Source: Paludibacteraceae bacterium (GTDB taxonomy: Bacteria; Bacteroidota; Bacteroidia; Bacteroidales; Paludibacteraceae). From it: a stretch of DNA of 45,263 nucleotides. Position 1 is the stretch's first letter; every line of letters begins with the position of its first letter. Positions 1 to 11,500 of this stretch are shown here, piece by piece. The notes beneath the pieces are model-generated. The model searched no databases, was not told the origin of the DNA, and worked only from the letters and a program-made list of their open reading frames with translations. The DNA is taken from positions 1 through 45,263 of the forward strand of contig JAGCWQ010000047.1 in the NCBI GenBank assembly GCA_017961765.1. The letters run 5' to 3'. The position numbers were made by a program, and so were the translations under genes.

Positions 1-394
1 AATGTGTCGTGTCTTCGACACGGCAGGTGTCGCCAACGCATTTTCCCTTCTCGTCTCGGAGAGACGTCACAACTATTTTCCCCACCTTGAAAGGCGGGGC
101 TAGTAAATGTGTCGTGTCTTCGACACGGCAGGTGTCGCCAACGCATTTTCCCTTCTCGTCTCGGAGGGACGTCACAATTATTTCCCCCACCTTGAAAGGC
201 GGGGCTATTCATGTGTTGTGTCTTCGACACGGCAGGTGTCGCCAACGCATTTTTCCTTCTCGTCTCGGAGAGACGTTACAACTGCTAGCCCCATGCTTCA
301 GCATGGGGAATCAGAATCGAATTCAGTCGTCATCCAACCTCCCCGTCTCGGAGAGACGATACAATTATTAGCCCCGCACTTTCAGTGTGGGGCT
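1..394. repeat. Left palindrome array (elements A, B, C, D, E)
   Basis: This is a mosaic of short inverted repeats. Element A is cgtgtc-ttc-gacacg (8-22, 113-127, 217-231). Element B is cgtctc-gga-gagacg (52-66, 157-171 with one mismatch, 261-275, 344-358). Element C is a CCCC/GGGG stem with a central TTGAA (80-99, 185-204). D is ccccatgc-ttca-gcatgggg (289-308). E is a GC-rich stem at 370-394. The order is A B C A B C A B D B E, with an A-to-A period of 104-105 bp. No convincing coding sequence is present; short ORFs here only follow the repeats. The array may start before the window. The family is not one I can name, and no transposase of the REP-associated type is visible nearby. Confidence 0.9.
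370..394 (-). terminator. Hairpin (element E) just 3' of the ATPase gene, possible terminator
   Basis: An 11-bp stem containing one G-T pair (370-380 with 384-394, loop ttc) lies 13 bp beyond the stop codon of the minus-strand ATPase gene. On the minus strand it is followed by an AT-rich stretch but not by a strong T-run. It is also part of the palindrome array, so termination may be a side effect of the repeat. Confidence 0.4.
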
Positions 395-407
395 AATGGA
401 AATGTGT

Positions 408-1754
408 TTATGGAATCTGTTCCTCTATATCTGTTTGTCCGATAAACATGACATAGTAGATTGGCAGGTATAGAACATCCCCTTTTTTCCTCACTTGGCG
501 ATGGTTGGAAAACACGATACCTCTTTTGACGGAATAGTCCGGGTTTGAGAGGAAGCGGGTGAGTGCAGAGTGTTTCGTATAGTCTTTCCCTGATTTCACC
601 TCTATAGGGAGTACAGATAGAGAATTAAAGTCGTCCACCAAGAAATCGACTTCTCCGTTCTGTTTGTTGTCATAGTAGTTGAGTGAAAGGCCATGTGCTG
701 TTAGCTCTTGGGCGACAACAGATTCATAAACAGTTCCTAAATTGATGCTTGTCTCGTCGTTGAAAATAGCGTTGAAGTTGTTTTGGTACAGTAAGCAGGT
801 TAGAATGCCGACATCATTCAAGTATAGTTTTAATAGATTTTTCTTGACGGATTCCAATAGAGGAAATTTTGGGGTTGATATGGCCTTGACTTCTAATGCG
901 ATGCCGGCGTTAATTAGGTAATCGAATTCATCTTGATAGTCGTAAAATGTTTTTTTCCCACCTCCTTCAATCTCTTTGAACACAATTCTTTTCTTTTTGT
1001 TTTCAAGTGCGGACGGAATGTATTCATAGACCCTGCGTATTTTCAATCGGTGTTCTGAATCATATTGAGAAGCGTCCATCCCATAGTAGCGATGTATTTC
1101 GCTTTGTACTTTTCTCAGTTTGACGATGTTGTTAGTTTCTAAAAAAACATTGACGGCATCGGGTAGCCCTCCACATAGCAAGTATCGTTTGAACATCTTC
1201 ATGATGATGTTGTGGTTTTCCTCGGATAGTTCCGACTCTTTTTGATAGAGTTGTCTCATATTTTCGAGCATATCTTTTCCCACGTTATTGGCGATGAGGA
1301 ATTCTTCGAAATCCAATGGGAACATTTGCATCACGTGGATGCTTCCGATAGGGATGGAGGCGGTTTGTGAAAGGGTGACTCCTAATAGAGAACCGCTGGC
1401 TACAAATGTGTATTTGTTGTCTTGTCTGAGAAACTTGAGCATAGTCAGAAGGTGAGGGTAGGCTTGGATTTCATCAAGAAATACCAGAGTGTCATCTGCA
1501 TGGTTTAGTTGGTTTCCTCCGATAACGCTTAGTTGGAGGTAGAAGTCGGATAGTGTCTGTATGTTTTTGAACACCTTTTCTCCTTTCCAATCTTGAAGAA
1601 GGTTGACTTCGACGAAGTTTTTAAATAACTTTTTGCCAACTTCTCTTATTATGAAGGTTTTCCCCACTTGTCTTGCCCCATCAATAAGCAAAATCTTGTT
1701 CGGTTTTGCGCTTAGGAAATCTTTTATCTCTTTCTCTATTTTTCTATATAACAT
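408..1754 (-). CDS. AAA_14 / DUF4143-family ATP-binding protein
   Basis: The 448-residue product is a P-loop ATPase of the AAA_14 plus DUF4143 type, common in Bacteroidota and of unsettled physiological role. Walker A is GARQVGKT at residues 26-33. Walker B is the hydrophobic run ending in DE at 94-95. The C-terminal part carries EVDF (368-371) and EVK (385-387), the spaced acidic and E-x-K residues typical of a PD-(D/E)xK nuclease-like fold in this family; whether it cuts DNA is unknown. There is no signal peptide or membrane segment, so it is probably cytoplasmic. It is full length and starts at ATG 1754. It is the only minus-strand gene in the window, stands alone, and is bracketed by two related palindrome arrays, which suggests a cassette inserted or duplicated with them. 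Confidence 0.9.
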   Translation of the reverse strand: MLYRKIEKEIKDFLSAKPNKILLIDGARQVGKTFIIREVGKKLFKNFVEVNLLQDWKGEKVFKNIQTLSDFYLQLSVIGGNQLNHADDTLVFLDEIQAYPHLLTMLKFLRQDNKYTFVASGSLLGVTLSQTASIPIGSIHVMQMFPLDFEEFLIANNVGKDMLENMRQLYQKESELSEENHNIIMKMFKRYLLCGGLPDAVNVFLETNNIVKLRKVQSEIHRYYGMDASQYDSEHRLKIRRVYEYIPSALENKKKRIVFKEIEGGGKKTFYDYQDEFDYLINAGIALEVKAISTPKFPLLESVKKNLLKLYLNDVGILTCLLYQNNFNAIFNDETSINLGTVYESVVAQELTAHGLSLNYYDNKQNGEVDFLVDDFNSLSVLPIEVKSGKDYTKHSALTRFLSNPDYSVKRGIVFSNHRQVRKKGDVLYLPIYYVMFIGQTDIEEQIP

Positions 1755-1776
1755 GATTCATTGGGATTGATTTTCG

Positions 1777-1784
1777 CAAATATA
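1777..1784 (-). promoter_or_regulatory. Putative -7 box of the ATPase gene
   Basis: On the minus strand the sequence reads TATATTTG, an exact match to the Bacteroidota -7 consensus TAnnTTTG, 22 bp before the ATG of the DUF4143 ATPase. No clear TTTG -33 box is seen at the usual distance, which fits a promoter that depends on an activator. Confidence 0.5.
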
Positions 1785-1814
1785 ATGTTTTCAGTGGATT
1801 TCGGTGCATAAAAA

Positions 1815-1893
1815 CGACTTTTCCATATTATTTCATGATTATTTTGACGACTTTTCTATATTTTTTATGTTAGAAAAATCCGACTTTTCTATT
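1815..1893. promoter_or_regulatory. Three 13-bp iterons at exact 33-bp spacing
   Basis: The core cgacttttcYata/t occurs at 1815-1827, 1848-1860 and 1881-1893. Starts are exactly 33 bp apart, about three DNA turns, so the sites fall on one face of the helix. They lie directly upstream of the predicted ATPase promoter on the minus strand and end just before the right palindrome array. The likely role is binding of a regulator. Because 33 is 11 codons, the same stretch also gives a DFSI-type peptide repeat in a short plus-strand frame, which I do not regard as a gene. Confidence 0.6.
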
Positions 1894-1902
1894 TTTTATC
1901 TT

Positions 1903-2392
1903 CCCCACCTTGAAAAGGCGGGGCTAGCATGTGTGTCGTGTCTTCGACACGGCAGGTGCTGTCGTTGCGTCCATTCCGTCTCTTTCTTCTTTCCCCCACC
2001 TTGAAAGGCGGGGCTATTCATGTGTCGTGTCTTCGACACGGCAGGTGTCGCCAACGCATTTTCCCTTCTCGTCTCGGAGAGACGCCACAATTATTTCCCC
2101 ACCTTGAAAGGCGAGGCTATTATATGTGTCGTGTCTTCGACACGGCAGGTGTCGCCAACGCGTTTTCCCTTCTCGTCTCGGAGAGACGCCACAACTGCTA
2201 GCCCCATGCTTCAGCATGGGGGATCAGAATTGAATCCCGTCTTCATCCATCCTTCCCGTCTCGGAGAGACGACACAATTATTAGCCCCGCACTTTCAGTG
2301 TGGGGAGCAGAATCAATCTCCGTCCTCTCATCTATCCTCTCCATCTTGAAGAAACGAGACGTCGCAACCATTAGCCCATGCTTCAGCATGGG
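1903..2392. repeat. Right palindrome array
   Basis: This is a second mosaic made of the same elements as at 1-394. Copies of C are at 1903-1923, 1994-2013 and 2097-2116 (degenerate). Copies of A are at 1937-1951, 2026-2040 and 2130-2144. Copies of B are at 2070-2084, 2174-2188 and 2257-2271. D is at 2202-2221, E at about 2283-2308, and a shortened D at 2375-2392. The stretch 2019-2305 has the same order and nearly the same spacers as 106-394, so the arrays are direct duplicates flanking the ATPase cassette. No gene is present. Confidence 0.9.
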
Positions 2393-2465
2393 AACAAAAA
2401 GAAAAAATCTTATCTTTCATCATAAAAAATGCCCTTTTCTTTACCTTTTTTACGATAAATAATCT

Positions 2466-2473
2466 TAATTTTG
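2466..2473 (+). promoter_or_regulatory. Putative -7 box of the giant gene
   Basis: TAATTTTG matches TAnnTTTG and lies 105 bp before the giant gene's ATG, implying a leader of roughly 95-100 nt. The -33 box is weak (a TTTA about 22 bp upstream). The leader (2480-2577) is AT-rich without an evident riboswitch or strong hairpin. Confidence 0.45.
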
Positions 2474-2577
2474 CAAGACCTAGTATAAGGATTTAGTATG
2501 TCCATGCTATTGACGACTGAAAAAATATAGGGTTTTAGAGATTATAAATTGCTGAAAATAAACAAAAAAGTAGAGTT

Positions 2578-5500
2578 ATGAAAAAACGATTACTTTTATT
2601 ACTATATACTTGTTGTGTGGCTTGTTGCCATATTTCTTGGGCTCAAAATTCGGATACCCTAAATCTGGATTTTTCCAAGCAAGAAAGAGGTTGGACTTTC
2701 CAAACTGGTTGGTGTACGGTAAATAGATCGTCTGCATCGGAATGTACATATATATGGGATAAAAAATCTGTGGGTAATTCTAGGCCGATAGCGATTGCCA
2801 ATATGACTGCAGCAAATGGCTCTACGGTTTATACTCTTTCTGATGAAGAGAAGGCGCGTTTTTGGCGAATTACTAAACCAGAGGAAAAGGATAAAATTTT
2901 TGGATATATACCTTTGTATGTTTATCCTAATACAGATAATGAAGGAGAGGCCGAGAATCAAAATGTTATGCGTATAGGTCGTCCTGATATATGGAAGGGT
3001 AATAAAGGAGTAAGGTTTACTGTGTCTGGAACTATGGGAGGTCCTAATACGGAGGATTCCGATGGAAATAGTTTCTATTTCCCTCAAATTTCGTATAATT
3101 TACGTGATATGGAATTTGATGATGGAGGATGTGAGTATTATGGATTAGCTACAGGAAGATTGTCTCAAAAAGATTGGCATAATCCATATCATACATATTC
3201 GCAGGATAGTTATAATCCGTGGGCAGGTGCAGAGCGAATGTATTATGATTTTAAGGTAACGGAAGACAGAACATTGCTCATATATCATTTTTTGGCAGTT
3301 GTTGCTTCTCCAGAAGCAACAACTAATCATGCAGAGCATGGGTATCCTCAAATGACTGTTAGGGTTATGGTAAAAGATGATCAGTCGGGTGAGTGGACTT
3401 ATGTTAATAGTTGTTCTGAGCATAATATAATAGCAAGTGCAGCCTCTCCTGCTCTTAACTATCCTGGTATGCAGCCAATGTTTCCAAACATTCCTTATAA
3501 TAAAGCAAGTAATACGATTCTTTTTAAGACACCTGGTTATGCTGATCAGGGTAAACTTATCCCTATATATATCACAAATAATGATAATCAGCAAAAAACC
3601 CATTTGGAGCAAACCTCCCATTATGTCGGGAATTCTTCGGGAACAGTCAACACAGGTTGTTTTTTGAATTATGTTGCTGTTCAGCCATATGCAACCAACC
3701 AAGTTTATACTGCTCGTTATCATAATTCTGGGTGGAGAACAAGATTTGCGAATTTGACTAACTATATAGGAAAGACTGTTCGTGTTGAGGTTTTAAACCA
3801 TGATTGTTTGATGAAGGATAATGGAAATGGAGGGTTGTGGAACAATCAAAATGCAGTTGTTGCGGGTGGACATAATTCTTATGGATATTTCCAAGCGGAG
3901 GTTCGTAAGATGGAACTGAAAGTACGATATTGTTCAAATGATGATGAGAATATAAAAGTGACTGCGCCGAATGGATTATCAAATGTCGCTGGTACTTATA
4001 CATGGTCTCGTAGTTCAGCTGGTTCTATAATAACTCCCGACCCCAAGAAACCTTATGAGATTTTAATAAAACGGTCTACAGTATCTCCAGGAGAGAAAGT
4101 CACTTGTTTGATTAATGTGGATCAGGCGGATACGAGGGGATGTTCTACTTTTACTTTGGAAACTCGCCTTAGAGCTGTTAATTTGACCCCTCAAGCGATG
4201 CAGGTTGATAGTTGTGGTGGCGTAGTCCATTTGAAGAATTTGAATGAAAAAGACACGGTAGATGTGGGTAAGGCCAAGGTGGTTTCTTATCTTTGGGAGT
4301 TCCCTGATGGAAGGTCTTATACTACGAAAGATGTAGATTATGTTTTTAGAGATAAGTTGCCAAAGGAGAGGACGCTTAAGTTGACTGCATATACAGATGC
4401 GGAATGTGATTTTACTAGTGAAATTACGATTACTGTGCCTGAATTCTTGGAGGAGAATTGGTTGGAAAATAAATATGTTTGTAAGGGTGATTCCTTTACG
4501 TTGGCGCCACAGATTCCTTATCCAGGGTATATGTATGATTGGTATGAGACCTCAAATATAGCTGGAGATGATGAAGTCTCTTTGAATTGTCACACAGTTA
4601 CATATAAGGGGAAAATAGACGATAGGGTGCATTATTATAAGGTGAAAGTTGAGTCTCCTGAATATACGAGGCAAGATGGGAAGAAGCAAATATGTAAATA
4701 TGAAAAGACTATTGCTGTTACTCCTTTGGAAAATCCAATTGTGAAAGCAAAGTCCAGCGAGCCGGAGGTTTGTCCGACAGTGGATTTTACTTTGTCTGTG
4801 GCGTCTGGATCTCCAGATTATAAATATAGTTGGGATGTGGTGGATTGCCCCGATCCTTGCAATGGTACGGTTACGACTTCAATAGGAACCCCTAATACGA
4901 CTATGTCTTATAAATTGACGGCAGAAAGGACGTATCAGGAGTATAATGTGACATGTAAGGGTACGGATGTGGTCTCAGTAAAGACCAAAGGTATTCCTGA
5001 CTTGATTTACAGCCCATTGGATCCTGTCTGTTTCGGTGAGTCTCCTATGGTTGAGGTTTTTGAGTCCGCATCTTCAACGGAGACTCCTCTCAGTGATGGT
5101 TATTATTGGAAGATTAATTCAACTAGTGAGACAAGATTGACTTCTGCTTATCAGGTTCCTGTCAGTGCTTTGCATGAAGGATCCAATACTGTGCAGGTCC
5201 GCGCAGTTGGTATGAACGGTTGTTTTGGTAATCCAAAGACGGCAACCATTTTGATGGCACCTAAACTAGAGCCTTCCATTTCTGGACTTGTTCCTGTTTG
5301 TGCAGGTGAATTTTTGCGTCCTGTGGCTAATCCAACGGGAGCTACATATAAGTGGAATAATGATCCTGCTATTACGGGGCAGCAACCATCCATCAAGACG
5401 ACAGCTGATATGACAAGCATTACCTTGGATGTTGAGAAAGAGTATAAGTATACATTAGAGGGAAGGGAGACTTCAGTAACGTGCACTGCTACGAAAATAG

Positions 5501-8500
5501 AGAATGTTACTGTTAAAGATATTCCATCCATTACGATAGAAGGCTCGCAAGAAGTCTGCGAAGGTGAAAATGTTGGGTTTGTAGTGAAAGTCTATAACAG
5601 AGCAACGAATAAATTTGAAGAGAGTGACTCTTATACCTATTCGTGGTATAAGGTAGAGGATGGTCAGGAAAAACCAGTTGCTGCTGATGCTAATCATGTT
5701 ACTCGACTTTCTTTCCCTGGTGTCACTACAACTAGCGACGGGGTATATAAGGTGAAGGTGACGAGTGGCGAGACTAATTGTTCAGCTGAACAGACAATTA
5801 ATTTGAATGTCCATAGGAAACCTCAATTGATGGCTTCTGCGGATAAGGATTCTTATTGTCCTGGTGAGACAATTAAGTTAACGGCTCAAGCCACCTCTCC
5901 AGAAGGTGTGGATATTACCAATTGTAAGTGGGTGAAAGATAACAGTACACTCATAGGTTTGCAAGTCGCAACTGCGGCAGCTACAACTACATCTAGTTCT
6001 GTTGGCGAACAGCAAATTTACAATGTGACGGTTACCGATTTGAATGGTTGTAATGCCAACCAAGAGGTCTCGTTTAAGGTTTACCCAGAGCCGACGGTAA
6101 CTATTACTCCGGAGAATCCGAACATCTGTGTGTCTGGTACGAACTCAGAAACAATTTTGAATGCTATTTTGAGTGAGAATACCCAAGTTACGTGGGAGAC
6201 GCCAGATGCCAACAATGGTTCGCACGCTACCTCTATTACGGTGCGTGAGGGAGGTGATTTTAAGGCCATCGCCACACGAGGCGGATGTAGGGCAGAATGG
6301 TACAGATTTGTCACAGTCAACCAAAATCCGACCATCACAATTTCTGGTAATCCAGAGGCATGCGTCAATGGAACGGCGGAATTGACTTTTGGTGGTGCAA
6401 GTACTTATCAAATAGGTGTGAGGGAAAATATAACAGGTAAGTTCGAATTTACCGAGACCCAACCTGCAGTCTATAGTTATACGGTGGTTGGAACGGATAT
6501 CAATAACTGTCAAACATCCAAGCCGTTCACACTTACCTTCAACAAGTTGCCGAATGTTTCGATAGACGAGACAAATAGTATAAAAGAAGTTTGTCAAGGT
6601 ATGGCTGCCAAAATCACAGCCCAATCCACCGACAATATTGAGTCATGGTCTTGGTCTCCAGACGAACGTACGGGGCGTGTCATCAATCCGATACCGACAG
6701 CTCACTTGACTAAATATACAGTGACAGCCACCGATGTCAAGGGTTGTAAGAATACAGCCGATTTTACGGTGGAGATGACCGATGTCCCAGGATTTGAGGT
6801 GACAGGTAACTTTAGTGTCTGTCCTGGTCAGACTGCTACGTTGGTTGCTAATAATTCTAACCTCTATTATACTTGGCGTATTAGTTCTGGTTCGGGTGAG
6901 TCTGTTACGCAAGAGGAACATGGCACCCAGTTGTCTTTTGTACCTACTTCAACCAATACAACGGTCTATGTGAAGGCAAAGACAACTTCAGGTAAGATTT
7001 GTGAAAGTGCAGAAAAAGCATATACGGTCAATGTTTTACCTGCACCAGACTTGAATGTTATGGGGGCACCACTCTCTCCAATCTGTGAAGGATCGGAGTT
7101 GGAACTTATTGCAGGAGGTTTGGACGATGGTGCAATATATAGTTGGGACAACAACTTGGGTACTGGAGCATCGAAAAAGTTCACACCAAGTGTGGGTCAC
7201 CATACTTATGTTGTGACGGGTCAGAATTTAGGCAGTGGCTGTCCTGCTCAAAAGTCAATAGACGTATATGTGATAGAAAAACCAAAAGTGAGAATAAGCA
7301 ATAGTTTTATTTGTAAGGGGAACTCTGCTGAGTTGTCCATTGACGCAGAGAATACTACTTACAATGATTTCACGGCAGGCGATGTGGAGTACAAAGCCTA
7401 TCCTGTCAAATACTCATGGTCTAATGGTGCCGGTTGGTCAAAGAGCGGTGGTGCGTACGACCATGTTACGACAGATCCGATTGAGCAATCACAGACTTTC
7501 TATTTGACTGTGACCGATAATTATGGATGCGAAGGCGAGGATAATTATACTCCTACATTGCGTATTCCTCCAGTCTTCACTATCTTGGGTGATAGAGGTG
7601 TCTGTGAGGGCGATAAAGTCAGCTTGACGCCTAGTGGACCAAGTGGTACTGCATATACATGGGATGATGGAGAGAATATAGTAAGTGCTACAAAATATGA
7701 AAACACTCCAGCAGGAAATTTCCGACTCACGGTAACTGGTACTTTGAACGGTTGTTCTTCTGTAGAGTATGTGGATGTAGAGGTTAACCCTAAACCTACT
7801 TTGATGGTCTTGGGTGATTTGGGTGTATGTTCAGGTGGAAATTTGGAGTTGACGGCAACTGGTGCTTCATCGTATGATTGGGGTAATGGTAATACCAATG
7901 CAACTTTGAAATTGACGAATGTGACATCCGACACGAAATATACCTTGACAGGTACGGATGCGAACGGATGTACGAACACGATTGAAGTTCCGGTTACGGC
8001 CTATAAGGCTCCTCTGATGGAAATTGATTGGCCATCTAAGGTTTGTAAGGGAAGCTCAGTCCGTTTGAAAGTAACATCTCCTACTTGTACACGTTATTTG
8101 TGGAGTGATAATACGACGGAGAATTACCGTGATGTTGTGGTAAATGATAAAGCTACCTATTGGGTGCAAGGATTTGACGAGCATGGTTGTTCTTCAGAAA
8201 AGAGACAGATTATTAATGTAGTCGCTTATCCTACAGTAAAAGTGGATGGGCCGACGGAGGTTTGTGCTGGCGAGACAGTCACCTTGACAGCATCTAGTAA
8301 TACTGCACAAAGATGGTTGTGGTCAACAGGTGCGACTACATCAACGATTAGTATTGACAAGGTACAGTCAGATTTGATTTTGACGGTGGAGGGAACCACG
8401 GAAATCGAGGGCTCTAATGAAGGTTGTTCGACATCGAAGGAGGTTCTAGTTTCCGTCAATCCTGTTCCGACATTGTCAACCCGTGAGCCTGCAAAGGTAT

Positions 8501-11500
8501 GTAAGGGTGGCGACTTAGTCTTGACTGCGGTGGGAGCAGAATCTTATAGATGGAGTGCAAATAGTGAGGATGGACCAGTATTGAGTTTGACGAAGGTTAC
8601 GCAAGACAACTCCTATCAATTGACGGGTACAAACAGTCTTGGTTGTTCCACGACAACGAATATCGAGGTGAAGATCATGCCATTGCCTCAACTTAAAATA
8701 ACAGCGGATAAGGGAGGCGCATGTATGGGAGAGACTGTTATTTTGACAGCCTCGGGTGCTGAATCCTATGAATGGGGAGATGGTTCCCAATTGGATTATA
8801 GGGAGGTTCTTGTTGAGCATGCTTCGCGCTCCTTCTCCGTGAGGGGTAAGGATGCGAACAAGTGTGAGGGTTCTACTTCATATATAGTCTATGGTGTAGA
8901 TAAGCCAAAGGTGACGGTGAACGGAGAAACAGTGATATGTAAAGATAAGGAAGCTCATTTGACAGCGAGCTCCAACTTAGCCAATACCTCTTGGAATTGG
9001 AATGATGGAGATGGAACTTCAGCCGCATATAGTATAAAACCAGAGAACTCTACGACGATTTATGTAACGGGTAGTATTACAAAGACGGTAGGTTCTCTAA
9101 ATACTTTCGATGTCACATGTTCTACTTCGGTGCCAATCGACATCACTGTCAATAAGTTGCCTGAACTTAGCTATGACGGTGCGACAACCGTTTGTAAGGG
9201 ATCCAAGTTGGAGTTGACGGCTCTTGGTGCAAAAGATTATTGGTGGAATGAGCAGCTTGTCAATCCGTTGGTGGTTCAACAATTGAATAGCGATAATCAA
9301 AAATATACATTGAGGGGTAGGGATGTGAATGGATGTGAGAACAAAATTACGGTGGAGACTCATATCCAAGAGTTGCCTACGGTTTCGATTACGGGAGAGT
9401 CGGCTGCTTGCGTTGGACAGACAGCTACGTTGACAGCTACTTCCAACATGGACGTTACTTACTTGTGGGACGACGATCAATACACGATGGCATCTTCCAT
9501 TTCTCCTGTGACGGAAAGGACGCGTACCTACCGTGTCGATGTGACGGACAAGACAGATTTGCATTGTAAGGCTTATGCTACTAAGGAGGTTACGGCTAAG
9601 AAGTTGCCTGAGATAACTATTACGGGAAATGTTGCTAAATGTGCGGGTGATCCTCTATCCTTGGAGGCTGTGGTTACTAACCAAGCAGATGCGGCAGGTC
9701 CTTATACCTACCAATGGTCAACTTCCGCTTCCGACCAGAATTCAACTGTCACATTTGTTCCCGAGAAGGCTCAGCAGATTTCTGTTCAAGTGACTTCTTC
9801 TAATGAATGTACCGGTTCTGCCCAAGTAGTGGCTGAGGTTAAAGACCGTCCTTCTTTCCATGTAGAGGGTGAGACGACCATCTGCCAGGGTGATTGGTTG
9901 CATCTAAGAGCTGTTTCCAACATTGAGGGTGCGACATATACCTATACTTGGGAAAATACAGTTACAGGTCCTACTCTTGACCAGCAGTTGTTGAATCCAA
10001 GTCCGGATGGGCAGCCTTATGTATTCCATGTGGTGGCAAAAACGGAAGGAAATTGTCCTTCTGTGGAAGAAGAGATTGTCAGAGTTACAGTCCGCCCAAC
10101 ACCTAAGATATCCATTGATGGTGTGGAAACTGTTTGTCGTGGAGCTTCCACTACTTTGAAGGCTAAAGACATGGAGAATGTCACTCAAGTAAATTATGTA
10201 TGGCAATATCTTGATGAAAATCAGGAGCAACAATCTACTTTGAGTGAGAACTTTACGACGCCTGCTATCAATTCAGTTCTTAATGTGACATTGACGGGTA
10301 CGGATGTCTATGGATGTAAAGCAGAAAAGGAGTTTACTGTAAAACCAGTTGATGCTCCTGATATGAAGATTGAGTATGATAACTTGCCAATCTGTGATAG
10401 CCGTGAGGTGACGTTGACTGGTTCTAATCGTTTGGACAATACGAGCAGTACTTCTTATGTGTGGTCTGTTGGAGGTGTTACGATGCAAACCAATAGTCAA
10501 TTGTATACGGCTACCTACAATAAGACAACGACAGTACGTTTGACAGGTACGAAAGACAACTGTTCGGCTTATACGGAGATTATATTGCCGGTTTACAAGA
10601 GCCCTGAAATCAGTTACGCAGGTGAAACATCCTTATGTGCTGGCGTTCCTTTGTCTTTGACAGGAAGAAAGGTATCTGGCGATGGTGACTTGGAATATAC
10701 TTGGGAGCGATCAGGAGTGAATCCTGTGACGGTGAACCCATACGAAGAGACGTTGGTGAACTTCGGAGACTATGAATATATAGTAAAGGCGAAAGACGAA
10801 CATGGATGTTATTCCCAAGATTTGTCCATCCCAGTAGTGATCAAGAAGAATCCGACTGTCGCTATTGAGCCTTCTATCAATGGTGTAACGGAAGTCTGCC
10901 GTGGATTGACCCAAAAGTTGACAGCCATCGGAGGTCAAAGCGGTTTGGTATATAAGTGGATTCATAATAACTCCAATGCAACTGAGATTACGGTTCCTGC
11001 TGTGGAGGCCACAACTGATTATACTGTTGATGTCTTCGATGGAACTTGTCACGGCCAGGCTACCGTTACGGTGAAACCAAAAGAGTATCCTGTGGTTTCT
11101 ATTCCAAACCAGACGGTTTGTTTGGGTAATGAAGCCACAGTCATCCCGGCTGACAATGTGGATGTTCAGAACTATACGTTCAAGTATGGTAACGATGAGG
11201 TAAGAGGCGTACTTCAATACTCCTTCACTCCAGACAAGGAGAACACCATCCTCTATGTCTATCCTTTGGGCAAGAACGGATGTGAGGCTCAGAATCCTAC
11301 AACGGTAAGTATCACGGCTATCACAGTTGCCGAGCCACAAATTACAGGTAGTACGGAGATTTGTCAGAATGATGAGTTGCATTTGTCTGCAAGTATGCCG
11401 AATCCTAATGCGGAGATGGAATATACATGGACAAATACAACGACTAATCAATCCACGCCTAATACTGCAGATTTGTCTGTTTTGATGAGCACCGTTGGTA

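Noticed and set aside
1-394. CRISPR-like array
   Set aside because: Units of about 105 bp are mosaics of several palindromes, and the segments between them are also repeated. There are no unique spacers and no cas genes.
9-445. Overlapping short plus-strand ORFs over the left array
   Set aside because: They simply translate the palindromic repeats (RQVSPTHFPF-type peptides).
1804-2004. Small plus-strand ORF with DFSI-type repeats
   Set aside because: It reads through the iterons into the palindrome array, and its peptide changes character at the boundary. A regulatory repeat explains it better.
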